DNA of 64,000 bases from contig NC_135505.1 in the NCBI RefSeq assembly GCF_052857255.1, forward strand, positions 46,144,520-46,208,519. Direction: 5' to 3'. Position 1 is the stretch's first letter; the number at the start of each line of letters is the position of its first letter. Origin of the DNA: Amblyomma americanum (taxonomy: Eukaryota; Arthropoda; Arachnida; Ixodida; Ixodidae). The position numbers were made by a program, and so were the translations under genes. This document shows, piece by piece, positions 1 through 13,243 of the stretch. The notes beneath the pieces were generated by a model. It saw nothing but the letters and a program-made list of their open reading frames with translations. It was not told the DNA's origin and did not search any database.

Positions 1-568
1 TTGTGAAGTGTTCTCTACTGCTTTGAGAAATTACGAAATACGCATATCTTCTTTTATCCATTCATTGGCTACTTAAGCACATGAACGCTATGAGGCAGCC
101 TAGTATTTAAGCCAATGCCCCTCCGAAATCAGCGACGAATTACATGCTGGTGCGCATAATATTATTCCGCTGAGAAAGTGGGTTATGCCTGCCCCACATT
201 GCAGTTAACTTTGCGAAAAAAACTGGTTTAGTGCTTGCAGTTTTTTTGTGTGTGTGAAAGCACTACTTCATGGAGTCAAACCCGACCCAAAAAAAATCAT
301 GCGCGGTAATTGACTTTGAGGGTGCAGAAATAGAATACATACTTCCACAACTGGTATCCAAACCACGGCGGCGCGAACAGATTGGCTGCTGGCCACTGCA
401 CGACAGAACTATGCTATCTGCGCAGCCGATTACAACTTGTGTAAAACTATGACAGATTCTCGCACTGTGCATTGCAAATCGTCGTCTTCATCAACTCGCG
501 GCTGCGGCGCAAAGAGATCGGATCAGCATAGCCGCAGTCAGAGCCTACCCTTAATATGGCCACCGGAC

Positions 569-626
569 GTGCCGACGACCCAGTAAAGCAAATCTATGTG
601 CCAACCAGGTGAAACACATGCTTTCA
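569..626 (+). repeat. Diverged direct repeat, copy 1
   Basis: Shares the core GTGCCGACGACCCAG and the downstream GCCAACCAGG and CATGCTTT blocks with 3401-3455, in the same order and spacing. It is probably part of an old unclassified dispersed repeat. Confidence 0.5.
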
Positions 627-649
627 TAAGTCTAGTTGAATAAACTTGA

Positions 650-677
650 TTTTCTATGATGTGCACATCATAGAAAA
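650..677. repeat. Perfect 28-bp palindrome
   Basis: The left half TTTTCTATGATGTG is followed directly by its reverse complement, with no spacer. It could form a cruciform or be a dimeric binding site. No gene start is recognisable next to it. Confidence 0.85.
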
Positions 678-832
678 GCAGGTGGTAATAGGAACAAATT
701 TTCGGAATAACACATATAAAAAAAACACCGTATAAGTATCGATACTCTTCTGAACAACAACCTTGGCAGGTGGCGCTCACCGTCTGCCAGGCGTCTGGAG
801 GCGTAGTATAGTATACAACGCGCCGCAGAACA

Positions 833-847
833 CCCCCCCCCCCCCCC
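833..847 (+). repeat. Poly-C run
   Basis: Fifteen consecutive C. A similar shorter run of 12 lies at 7310-7321. Confidence 0.9.
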
Positions 848-1880
848 TGGCATTTTTTCACCTTCCTACCTCTTCCTTTTCTCCGCACCTCGTGGAAAGA
901 AAATTTGCCTTTTAGAGTCACCAGCCAAGCATGGCAGCTGACAAGTGTACACAACAGTGCACCACCGGACGTCGGACTATTAATGAAAAAATTTATTTAA
1001 ATGCTACATGTTTTATTTATATTTTTATTCCCAATACCCTCATGGCGCGCATTGCAATATGAGGGGCTGGTATCTAGAGAAAAAAAAAGACTTCATTGGT
1101 TACAGGAGCCTACAACACATACAGAAAAAAATACCTATACATAATTGCAGGAAAATGAAAGATGATAACAAGAAGAAATATCTCAGTCGAAAAACAGAAA
1201 CACGAGAGAGAATACATCTACCGCGAAGAGAAAATTCGCTGAAAATATTTAAGAGCAAAAATAGCATCACCATTTGTACAAATATTGAACGCAGAAATGG
1301 GCATGGGCAGAAGGCTGTACATAGAATGCGGGGTGCAACGAAATGAAACGCGCAGAAATAAAAATAAAAAAAGACTAAGGTAAGCAATACTTTACCGAAA
1401 ACTTCCTTTTAAATTCAGCAGTGTCTTTCGCGAGTGCACGTCTGGTGGCCGGTGATTACACTCCGACTACACCTTTGGAGTGAAACAAAATACCCAGAAT
1501 GTTATATGGCATCAAGGAAAGCCAACTTTGAGTGAGGCATCAATGCGGGTTGTCCGCATGTTATGTGCTGTTTTTGTTCGTCCGTCCTTCCGTCCAAAGC
1601 TGCACTGTCACATAAAGCGCGCAGTCAGAAATCAGGGGCCACTCAAAGCTTCCATTCATTGGTTACGCCCTAGCGATGCGGGAGTCTCTATCACCAGGTT
1701 GTAGATATCGAAGCGAAAAACTTCCGTACCCCAGCTTTTTGAGCCGTAAGCGGGGCCACAAGTTTCACCTTGAATGTAGGTAGAGGTCAACAAGGACGTG
1801 ACGCCTGTCTCAAATATCTCGGTGGACACCCGAACCACGCCCTTAAGGGAAGGAAAATGAAAGTTGGTTTCAAGAAAAGA

Positions 1881-2202
1881 CCCGTCGCGGGGGCTCAGTG
1901 GTTAGCGTGCTCGGCTACTTATCCGGAGTTCCCGCGTTCGAACCCGACCGCGGCGGCTGCGTTTTTAACGTTTTTATCGTTTTTAACACTGAGGCTCCGG
2001 TATGCTGTGCGATGTCAGTGCACGTTAAAGATCCCCAGGAGGTAGAAATACGTCCGGAGCCCTCCACTACGGGACCTCTTTCTTACTTTCTGCTTTCACT
2101 CCCTTTTTATTCCTTCTCTTACGGCGCGCTTAAGCTGTTCGCCGATATATGAGACAGATACTGGGCCATTTCCTTTTCCCCAATACCAATTATTATTATT
2201 GT
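1881..2202 (+). mobile_element. tRNA-derived SINE (SINE-A), copy 1
   Basis: A tRNA-like head carries a box A (GGGCTCAGTGG, 1891-1901) and a box B (GTTCGAACCC, 1936-1945). The body contains the block GTGCACGTTAAAGATCCC, and the tail is (TTA)n. The same unit recurs at 53440-53757 (minus), 61307-61620 (plus) and, more diverged, at 61630-61885 (minus). The internal boxes are the expected Pol III promoter. It resembles in kind the Ruka SINE reported from ixodid ticks, but identity was not tested. The body keeps an open frame shared with other copies (see findings). Confidence 0.88.
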
Positions 2203-4074
2203 TAAGAAAAAGAAATGACGCCTGTCTCACATTGCGCCATTTCGTTTTTCGAAAAACCAATTTCTTTTTCAATTTGGCTTTCTGAAATTATAGGCATGGT
2301 TTGCGGGGAAATGCGAACCGCATTTGGTTCCACATCTCCGCATACAATGAGCAATAATACAGTTGTAAATATCACCGAACCTATTTTAAATATATGCTGT
2401 CGTGTCTGAGTGGCTTTAATGTCGTTTCGAAGAGAGCAGGATGCTTAACAAATAAACAAAAAAGCCTACTACTATGTGTGTGTCAGTATGGCTATCTGTG
2501 GAAACCGCCAGTCGCTCAACCACAAACGTAGAAAGGAAGATGCAGCTTTTCGCTTTCGACCAGGGTTAACCAGAGCTAATCCACCAGCAATTTTTGAACT
2601 GCCAATTCGATGCCTCCTGAAATTTCACACGCTGTGTGCCTGTGACCTTGCTCAATGGCGTCAACATCGAGAGAACATCGACCGCGGACACAAGCGCCTC
2701 CCTAAGCGAAAGGCAAGGCTATTACAACGGAAGAGGTCAGACAGTGAGAAGGGAAGTGAGAGCAAAGAAGCCTTCTTAAGCGGAATCACGTGACGGCACG
2801 CATGCATTCCTGTAGAGGGACAGTCTAGGCGTATCAAGTATTACGCAGCTGCTTTTAGCGTGAAGCAATACTTTACGCGGTTAGCCCATCTCGCCGAGTT
2901 TCTGTGAAGCTTAACCTTGAGATTGACCTTGTTCAAATCATAAACAAGTAAAATAAACACTGGCCAGTGCACGACAGCGCGACGCTTGCGCAACCGCCGA
3001 TCACGCGTTGTGTTAAGCTTCAACACACTCTCGCGCGTTGAATTGCACATCGCTGACTTCATCAAATAATACCACTGGAATAAAGATGATGATCATGCGC
3101 CGAAGCAACCGATGACGAAGTTCTTGAAGCGGCCGACTGACGCCGCTTGAAATAAGAGTGAATGAATTTTTCTCCTGTTAAGATCTGCACCAAACCCTGA
3201 CCAATCCCACACCATGGGTATGTTGCCAACGCTTCAGAAGCAACAACAACTGACGTTTGTAGTGGAGAACTGCTCCTCGTGACCCTTTCTCTCGCCTCGC
3301 TGCTTAATCAATCATTAGCGCAAGGGTTCTGGCAGCCGCTGCTTCCCACTTCCCAATTAAACAATCCTCCACTACCATCGAACTAGTATCGCTCCAAGAT
3401 GTGCCGACGACCCAGAAAATCAAAACCATGAGCCAACCAGGCTAAACTCATGCTTTGGGACGTCAACTCGGTTTAACTACTTTAAAACACTAGTACATTT
3501 TTCTTCATTAGGGGGAGGTGGGGGGCGGCTTTAATATTATACTTTTAAGATGGACTGATTCATGAGCTCTTTCGGCAGTCGAATGACTCAGTGCAGGAAC
3601 GAGTTGACGGTTGTGCAAGCTAATCACCTTTCCCTCGTATTCCCTTTCACAGGATAGATGTTCAAAGCCCGTTCCTTAAGGGATCGGCATCACTGACGTC
3701 ATGATAACTGCGTCCCCACCGCGGAACGCGAAAATTTTAAGCGGTGAAAGAACGGGAAAAAGCACATTGCACAGGAGGAAAGAAAATTATGGGAACACTT
3801 ATGCGTCGCCTTTAAGGGTGTGAAGTGAGAGCGTTAATGGTTGCCTGCAGCAGGTTTGTCTTCACAAACAGTCTTTGCTCTTTGCTCATAATATCACATT
3901 TACGATAATTATCACATCAGTTTCCTAATTTTGTCTGTCCACTCTCCCGCACTGCAGTTTCCGCACACAATGGTAATATTATTAGTATATTACTAATTAG
4001 CACGTCTATAGTTCAATCGACTAATTACTGCATTGCTAAGCTTCAATTTAAGTCAATACCACGCATACATCAAC
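2203..4074. other. No recognisable gene
   Basis: Several short open frames occur on both strands, none with a recognisable domain. The only repeat seen is the second copy of the 569-626 block. Confidence 0.55.
3401..3455 (+). repeat. Diverged direct repeat, copy 2
   Basis: Matches 569-626 at roughly four bases in five, beginning with the same GTGCCGACGACCCAG core. Confidence 0.5.
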
Positions 4075-6960
4075 TTCATTGTACCTCAGCGAAGATAACA
4101 TGCTCACGCTGAATAAGGCTATGAATAAGGCTACTGTTGTCACCTGGACGGATGTGAATCGACCGGCACCGGATGTGGGTCTGCTTAACCTGTGGGCTGC
4201 TCGCCGACAAGCGGAGATGGCTGATTCCCGAGACCCGACTTCTGCGCAAGCGCCGACAAGTCTAAATTGCCTTACTGCGAAGGCTCGCAGATATGAACGC
4301 GATCTCTCGCGACGGCAGTGGCATGCGTGGTGTGAGCAGTTCTCGACAAAGTCATCGAATGCTGCTCTCTGGCGAATGTTTCGTGCAATCGAGCATGGTT
4401 CCCGTTGTACTGACGCAGCGGCCACACCATGCTTCGCAGCCAACTTAGCTCCGGATGATTTCGCCAGAGAGGCCGCGTGGAAGTTTTTCCCAAAGTATTA
4501 TGTGTTGCCTCCAAAGGTCATAGGAGCCCCCTTGGCTGCCATTCCAGCATATGTCGATAAGCTTTCAGATACAGCAGACGCCGAGAGAACTGCAAGCCCA
4601 TTTTCAATGCCCGAGTTTCTTGCAGGAATAGACGAGGCCCGTCGGAAAACTGCGCCCGGTCCGGACTCCATTCCGTACGAGGTTTACAAGAACTTAAGTT
4701 CCGCTGTACTGCCTCAACCTCTCGCCGCCATTAACAAGGTATGGATAGAAGGTGTCGTACCAGAAACCTTGAAATCGGCTATTGTGATCCCCATACCAAA
4801 GTCAGGGAAGCCGCCGACCGACCTCGGAAATTTCCGGCCTATATCGCTTACGCCAACATTGTGGAAGCTTACCTAAAAAATTCTTGCCACACGGTACATA
4901 GGTACCGAAGGTGGACTGGCTGTCTTGGCGTCAGCAGTTATGGCCTCAACTCGCCGCCACAATGTACGTACTGTACTGGCCATGGACGTTGAAAAGGCGT
5001 ACGGTAATATCAGTCATGCTGCCATCTTGAATACGCTTGACATGCTGCATTTCCCTGTTAGAGCGCGCAATTTTGTTAAATCCTTCCTTGAAGGCCGACA
5101 CTTTGCCATACGCCTCAGTGATGAGGCCGTCGGATAATTTGTGCCTCTTCGCGGCCTTCCTCAGGGATCGGTGTTATCGCCAATATTATTTAATATTGCT
5201 TTTATCCCCCTTGCTTGGCGCTTACATGATGTCTCTGAGATTAAGTTTTTATTGTATGCGAATGATATAACTGTGGGGAGCCTTCACAACGACCTGTTGA
5301 CTCAAGCAGCAGGCCTACAATCAGCCATAGATATTACGTCGATTTTTGCTTCTTCAATTGGTCGGCAGCTTTCAGTGAGCAAAACCACGTTTGTGTCAGT
5401 CGCCAAGCGCTGGGGGCGCCATAAACTGGCTGCAACAACAATTCGTCTCCACCTATCTGGAACTCCAATTCAAGAAAGTTCGACCATAAAAAAAAAAGCT
5501 TGGGCTTGAGAATATATGAGTCAGGAACAGGTACTGCTTGGCTTTCTCGGGGTAAAAAGCAAGCAATTCAGGCGTTGGGTCCGATAAGACGCATTGCTCC
5601 TAAAACAGGCGGAGCCCGCTCTCATGTTGCACGACAGTTGGTGCGGGCGGTTGTGCAGCCGAGCCTCGTTTACCATGCCCTATTCCCGCATTTGAGGAGG
5701 GCTCAATGGGATCGTCTAGAAGCTGTTAATCGAGAGGCAATGAGGGTCATTACTTTCCTTCCCCGCATTACCCCGATAGTGGCGGTCCAAGAACATGCGC
5801 AGCTGAATACACTAGATGAGCTGTTGCAGCAACGACGCGATGCTCGGCGCCTAAAGTCAAGCTTTACAGACACAACGTGTGCACTCAGGGTATATGCTTC
5901 TTCGCACTCCATTCTACAGCCGGCCCAGCCTGTTCTTCCTCCCTGGCGTTTTGTGCAGCTAAGCGACAACAAGCCAACTGATATACGTCGGCCATCATCT
6001 ACCCGCGCGGCATCGTCGTTTCGCGACCGAATTACAGAGCAAGACGCCAATCTGCCGCATGGCTCCATCGTTATGTACGTTGACGCAAGCATCCAGGCCT
6101 GCCAAACAACAACGGCAGTTTACTGTCCTTGCAAGCCTGCTCTGAAGAAAACGTCAACGTTTCGCCTCTCAGAACCTCCTCCTCCTTCTATGCGGAGATC
6201 CTTGAGGTTCAATAGGCACTTTGCACTGTGGCCTCCGTTCCCATGTTACCCACGGCCCGCATTGTCATTCTCACCGACGCCCTTCACGTGACACACCGAC
6301 TAAGACGAGTCAGTCGCACGCCAGAAATCTGCCAAGACATCCATCGTCTAGCGGCACGCATCCCGCAGCAAATCCGTGTTGAATGGGTCCCGCGTGACCA
6401 TCTGAGCGCACAAAGCCGCGCAGATTCTGTGACCCGCCTTTCGACCACAATCTCGTCTTTGCCTCAAGTCCTCACTCTGGAAGACACCATTCTCCTTTTA
6501 ACAAGAAAGGAACACCTCCGGCGCCGCACACGTGCTCTAATCCCTCCGTGTGCGATAACCCTCCCCCGTGGTCTTACCCGTGCAGAGGAGGTTGCGCTTC
6601 GGAGGATACGGGTCGGGGTTGCCCTAACTCCAGCTATGACACGCAAGTGGCCGCATTTTAAAGATTTATATCCCGCCCCGGGTGTCCAGTCTGCGGGGTG
6701 AGAGACTATGAGGTGGATATCCACCACCTGTTGTGGGACTGCCCGGCGCTCATGCCGACGAGAATTCGGCACCTGGCGGCAGTGGGTCTCTCACCGGACA
6801 ATCGGGATTCCTATATTGCCTGGACACAGAGTCCATATCATCGTTGGCTTCTTGATTTGTTCAGATCAGCCCGCCTTTTTACATTTATTTAAGCATCTCA
6901 CTCTTTTCTCACTTCATAGTTTTTATGCCCTGAGGCAACAAACATCGCTTAAAAAAAAAG
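4075..6960 (+). mobile_element. 5'-truncated I-like LINE, plus strand
   Basis: Starts abruptly inside the region N-terminal to the reverse transcriptase and ends in a run of A after a short 3' UTR (6893-6960). Its 3' UTR motif ATGCCCTGAGGCAA is shared with the near-complete minus-strand relative, which ends at about 39893 (GATGCCCTGGGGCAA). Endonuclease and ORF1 are missing, as expected of 5' truncation during target-primed reverse transcription. Confidence 0.85.
4079..6892 (+). pseudogene. I-like LINE ORF2 remnant (RT, RNase H, zinc finger)
   Basis: Encodes in life a reverse transcriptase/RNase H polyprotein. Visible in order: TAPGPDSIPYEVYKNL and FRPISLTP (RT fingers, 4079-4876); the palm aspartate block AMDVEKAYGNISH (4979-5017); GLPQGSVLSP (about 5153); LLYANDITVGS, the YxDD box with the first catalytic D changed to N (about 5248-5280); the RT thumb (5500-5900); RNase H with YVDAS and LTDALH (6070-6440); and a C-terminal C-x2-C...H-x4-C finger (CPVCG...HHLLWDC, 6679-6756). 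Broken by a frameshift at about 4870 with loss of roughly 25 codons, an in-frame TAA at 5135-5137, a frameshift at the A-run near 5490, and further shifts near 6170 and 6680. RNase H points to the I group. Not functional. Confidence 0.87.
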
Positions 6961-9900
6961 ATTAACGTGCTACACGTGGCCTGGTCGGTAGCGTGGCTTG
7001 CTGGCGACTCAAGGGCAGTAGGATCATATACCGGCTAATATTTATCAGTGTTCTTTCTGTGTAAAAGCGGTTCCTTTAAAACGGCAAGTCTTTTAAGACA
7101 TGTGCAGACATTTATTTCACAGTAAAAGTCCTCCTTTCATTTATTTTCATTCCAGACATCCACGCCTGACGTTGCGTGTGACGTGGGTATCTCGACACAA
7201 GAACGCCGCGAGCTTTAACGCTTTAAGTTTTGAAGCTGCCGTATTAAAAGCACTACTTTTTAAACGAGCGTTACTACGGCCGCGCTGCTTGAAAAATTTC
7301 CCCTCCCCTCCCCCCCCCCCCACCACCACGTATATAGGCTTTGTAGCGTATGGTAATTTTTTTCTCAGAGGCGGGAACTGTTCAGCAGCGACCACACTTG
7401 TTTACTTGCATCAATATAAGCTCATAGTGTCCTATAACCGACAAATGCTCATAACGATCACAGAAAATGCGAAGAGAAAATAATCAACACTCCACGTTAC
7501 TTACGATGGGCGTGTTCAATATCTGTGGTTTATGAAATGATTTTTTCCTTGCCGAACCAAGGTTTTTAATCTGAATCGACATCCCCTGACTAGACGGCCG
7601 TTTGTCTAATGCTCGCCTACCCATTAAAGTGGTTTCTGCTTCAAGGAACGTTCCTTTTCGTTTCAATAATACGGGAAAGAGAGCGTGGTACACCGCGCAC
7701 TTCCAACATTATACATTGCTGGCATATATAATAAATTTCTTACCTTCGCAGTTTTAAAAACTTTTATGGCTAGATTCATTGTTGGGAACTTCGCTAAAGC
7801 ATTGAATAAGCCGCATATGTAGCAGTGGGTGGCACTGTGGCTGTTTCATTTGGCAAACTTACATTCTGTTAAATTCAAATGAGAAATTCATAGAAACTTA
7901 AATCCAGATACGGTTTTATATCCTAAATTTATATCAAATTGTAGCTCTAATTTAAAGACCAACTTTAATTTGAATAAATGACTGACACAACAGCAGGCCT
8001 ACGCGCGAAATATACAGAATTATGTGTGCAGAAATGAAGCTTGCGGGAGCTATTCCTTCTCGCTTGGCTCAGCACGAGCAACCTTGGTCACACAAACCCC
8101 GCCGGTAGCTCCATTAGGAACAGCCACTTGCCAGTGTAGTGGCGCATTCCTTAACTGCTGCGATATTGCACCGTTAATTGAATGAGGACATGCCCCGATT
8201 TAATAATTCAACATTATATACGTAGTTGTATAGTCGGAATTTCGATATATTTCGATTTCGAATACATTGGGGAATGAAAGGCAATGAACTCTGACCTGAA
8301 ATAGAATCTGAACTGCTATATTGAATGGAGCATGCTTTCGCATTTCCTTCGTATCACTCCAATTGATCTCCCCGACATTTTTTGAGGTCGAAAATACAAG
8401 GCTGCCCGACGTCATACATCTGAGGTCAGGAAAACGGCGAAATTTCTAACCGATTTGTGCCAGAATGAAGAGCCGCAGAGGTGATAAAATTTGTAATTAG
8501 GAGCGAATTTCATTCCATTATGGTAACTTTGAAAAATCCCGGAGCTCCCCTGAAAGACTAAGGCGCTAAAGGCGGAGCGTGTAGTACTTGTTTCTGCTGG
8601 CAAGCGCCGCCGCATTTCTCGGCGTTTTGCTATCACGGGCCCGACGGCAAACATCTCCTTGTATCTGCGCTTGCTCAACGAACGCGCTATGGCGTTCTCA
8701 GCGCGGCAGTATGTTCATGTTTCCTGCTTGTTAGGCTGAGGTGCTGGCGCAGGGAAAAAGTTTCTTTCCGGCGAAAAAGACAAGAGAAATAAGCGTGTCG
8801 TTTTTCTATTGAAACGCGGTGGCCTTGAAGGCACTTCCGAAAGCTTGATTCTAGCAGAAAAATGTAGTGCCACTGCGGAGAAAATCTGGATAGAAATGTC
8901 TACTGTCTTCGTCTTGCCGGTACACGGTACATTTGGTAGTTGAACACTAAGACATGAAAGTCTGCAATGTACTAGTGTATTATGGACGGAGTTTCGTTGA
9001 CGAACCTGGCTCATGGCAGGAAGAGAATGCATAGTCGAATCCACGACTGCCATTTGTACAGCGAAACCTGAGCCCTTTGGCTCACACCAAAGTGGCGGCT
9101 CATGGTTTATTTCTAAGACATCAATATAACGTGCCGAGAAATAAAAATACGAAGGCGAATTTGCATACTGTTAAAATGGACATGTGGCTATCACTACCTA
9201 AGCAAAACCATTATAATTATCTGAACAGCCGAACGCCGCAGACATTCGGATAGAGTGACGGTTTCCCGGATTGAACGGAGCAGATGGGGGCTGGGCGCCG
9301 CCTAACGTAATGAATGAGCACCTGTGGAATGTCATTAACGTGTACACAGGCTCTCGTTGACCGTGAAATTTAAGCACTCCTGCAACCGAGAATTTCATGC
9401 CTTGTCATATAATCGCGCGGGCACTGCGTTGAGTTGAGTAGAAAGAGCGGGGTTGTCAATTATTAAAATACAAGAGAACAAAAGAGCGTGGGCCGGAAGC
9501 AATGACGACAAGCGCAAGTCTCATTTTTATGCATCCCACATCTTATTTGAGGTTGATTTTTTTTTATTTTCCTTGGACACAGAACAAAGCGCTTGTTACT
9601 GCTTCGATCGAATTTGCGTTTCCTTTAGCCCGCCTAAGGTCGATATACAAACTACACGTGGGGAGCAGAATTGTTTTGAGTGAATCAGCAGTGCAGGGCT
9701 TGAGGAATTGGCATAGCTTCTGGAACTTTGGATAAAAATCTGTCTTTACTCAGACTGCAATTTTTACAAAAATGGTGTACACAACAATGCGCGCACAGAA
9801 AGCACGTTGGTTACATTTAAATCAACACTGTGCTTGTTGTAGATGTGATGAACATGTAGTAGTCGTGTGCTGCATAGAAGTCTTATGGTGCATTGTGGTG

Positions 9901-10479
9901 CATGATTTAGGGATTCTTGGCACCACAACGTTCATGAAAGGGGAGCTGAAAGTTTTTGTAGCAAATATGGGATTATTGCTGCCTTGGAGGAGATAGTGAA
10001 TGGCATTATTTTTTATGTTCGAGACAACGAGAAACCTCTCAGCGTACTTATTGCTTCATTGAGCTATACATTCTTGCGTGTGCATTGAGCCTACACACTC
10101 ATTCAAATGCGCCAACACTAAAGATATCACCTTTATTCATTCGAATGGCATATGAAGCAACCCACCGGTCACCAAAACAAAGCAAATCATTGCATATTTT
10201 TAGTTTATGGCGCTAGACCTTGGCCAAAGGTTTTCTAGAAACACGTAGTAGTTTTTGTTTTGTACTTAAGAAACGTCCGCGGCGAACACAAAAAACGCTG
10301 ACTAGCACACTTCGTCCGCCACCATGTCCATGTCGCAAACGATAAGAAGGTAGAAAGGAAAAACGCTGAAGCGAACTAGACTTCGGAAGGGAAGTTAAAA
10401 AGAAAGAGGAAACGGCAAAGCAGAGTGACGGAAGCCACAACACAGGCAGCACTCTCTTGGCGAAGGAACGTCCATAAAC
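6961..10479. other. No recognisable gene
   Basis: About 3.5 kb of AT-rich sequence with a 12-base C run at 7310-7321. Open frames are short and lack recognisable domains on either strand. No tRNA or SINE signature was seen. Confidence 0.55.
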
Positions 10480-10895
10480 CCGGCGCGATGAAAGAACAGC
10501 ACACGACAAAACAGCATGCGTCAAAACAGCGCACAAAAAACAGCGCAGCGACAAAACTGCACAGGGAAAAAACGGCACTGCAACAAAAAAGCGCAAGCAA
10601 AAACAGCATGGCGACATAAGAGCACAGGAAAAAAACTGCAATTGTCAAAACAGCCCACTAGACAAAACGGCACAGCGACAAAACAGCGCAGCGAAAAAAC
10701 AACAGGGCGAAAGAAGAGCGCGGGGAAAAATCAGCACGATGACAAGACGGCAAATCGGAGTACGGTGCAGCGCTGCTGCAGGGTGGAACAATTGCAGCCA
10801 TAAACGAACGGTAAATCGCAACACATGTAGCAGCGACCTTTGAAGTTAGCGAGCGCTTGTTTCACATACTACGTAAGGAACATGGCATGCTAACA
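10480..10895 (+). repeat. FB-1 left inverted arm
   Basis: Starts near GATGAAAGAACAGC and ends near GCTTGTTTCACATACTACG. The coding strand is rich in CAAAACAGC units. The open frames reading as long runs of K/T/A/Q residues here are products of the repeat. Confidence 0.65.
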
Positions 10896-11654
10896 TTTCT
10901 GATCTCAAATATGCACTTTTCTGGCGGGTAATGGAATGAATAAGGCTAAACAAGTTGTTCTGGAAGCATTGATTCGGCGGGTTGACAATCATGATGCTGA
11001 AATCAGAAAAATACGCCCGACATAGGGCTTTGGATATAAAAAGTCCTTATTCATCAAAACTGTCAGTGTAGGCAGTTGAATGCTCTGCTCAGAAATATGG
11101 TTTGGAGCGAGCTACCGGACCTTGGTACACTGAATATATCAAGTATGTGATGTTTACTTTAAGTGATGGCAGAATTGCCCGAGCCTAGATTTCCAGGTTG
11201 TTTCGTATTTAACCATAACGCTGCACAGTGGTTGTCTGAGGTTGACCGCCACTTATTAAGCTTTGAGAAACTGGCTACCCAACTTACCTGAAAATTCATG
11301 CACTAGCGTGCATTTGTTGAATGCAATTTCATATTGAAGCTGTATTTTTCACTTCAAAATGTATTATCTCGAAACATCAGTTTTCGCGACATTTGATCAA
11401 AGCTGCGTTTTTCGCTTAGATGACAATTTCTGTAAAACATCAAATTTCAACAATTTTTACCCTTTTCCTAGGAACCACAAGAAGCACCTAACCTAGCCTA
11501 ACCTGTCATAACCTAGCAAACATAAGTTGGACTAAAATCAAGCAGAGTTGTAGAATGAAGGCAGGGAATTTGAAGCAAGCAAAGACTATACATAACCACT
11601 AGTTCCGCCATATGCACCGTTCAAGCAACGCTGTTCCTGAATCAATGAGCTAGA

Positions 11655-12020
11655 CGTGTTTCTTAACGAACCCGCGAAACGAGCACTTGCTAACTCTAAA
11701 TGTAGCTGCGGCAGGTGTCGTGATTTGCGTTTGCGGTTATGGCTGTGATTGTTGAACCCTCCGGCAGCGCGCCACCGTACTCCGCTGTGCAGTTTTGTCG
11801 TCCTGCTGTTTTTCCCTGTGCTCTTCTGTCATCGTGCTGTTTTGTTGTTGGGCTATTTTGTCGCGGTAGCGTCTTGTCCGGCGTGCTGTTTTGTCGCCAT
11901 GCTGTTTTGTCGCTGTGCCGTTTTTTCCATCTGCTGTTGCGTCGCTGCGCTCTTTATTGTGCGCTGTTTTGACGGATGCTGTCTTGTCGTTTGCTGTTCT
12001 TTCGTGTGCCACCATAATCC
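11655..12020 (-). repeat. FB-1 right inverted arm
   Basis: Inverse of the left arm, read as GTTTTGTCGCTGTGC-type units on the plus strand. It contains the best-conserved inner block (GTACTCCGCTGTGC, about 11778-11791). Confidence 0.65.
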
Positions 12021-13177
<1,157 letters not shown>

Positions 13178-13243
13178 AGTGCCCCGGCGGAAAGAGGGAG
13201 CCATCCTGGCGACTCAAGGAGAGGAGACTACGAGGGGGCTATA

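Larger units (their letters stand above)
1..1880. other. No recognisable gene
   Basis: Both strands show only short open frames without family resemblance. Visible structure is limited to a 28-bp palindrome (650-677), a run of 15 C (833-847) and a short block (569-626) repeated in diverged form at 3401-3455. Confidence 0.6.
10480..12020. mobile_element. Foldback-like element with minisatellite arms (FB-1)
   Basis: The segment 10480-10895 is matched in inverted orientation by 11655-12020. Both arms consist largely of degenerate 15-17 bp units of the type ACAAAACAGCACAGCG. Beyond the minisatellite the inner parts also pair: GGAGTACGGTG...CAGCCATAA on one arm and its inverse on the other, then AGTTAGC..GTGCTCGTTT. 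The roughly 760-bp centre has no open frame of note. Long inverted arms made of short tandem repeats are the hallmark of Foldback-type elements. No transposase and no clear target duplication were seen. Confidence 0.68.

Noticed and set aside
5703..6092. Minus-strand frame over the plus-strand LINE
   Set aside because: Antisense shadow of the RT thumb and RNase H region.
10213..10803. Cysteine/phenylalanine-rich or lysine/threonine-rich open frames on both strands
   Set aside because: Products of the minisatellite in the foldback arms; no start context or domain.
11487..11517. Interstitial telomere-like CCTAACCTAGCCTAACC
   Set aside because: Only about four imperfect units; too short to call a telomeric tract.
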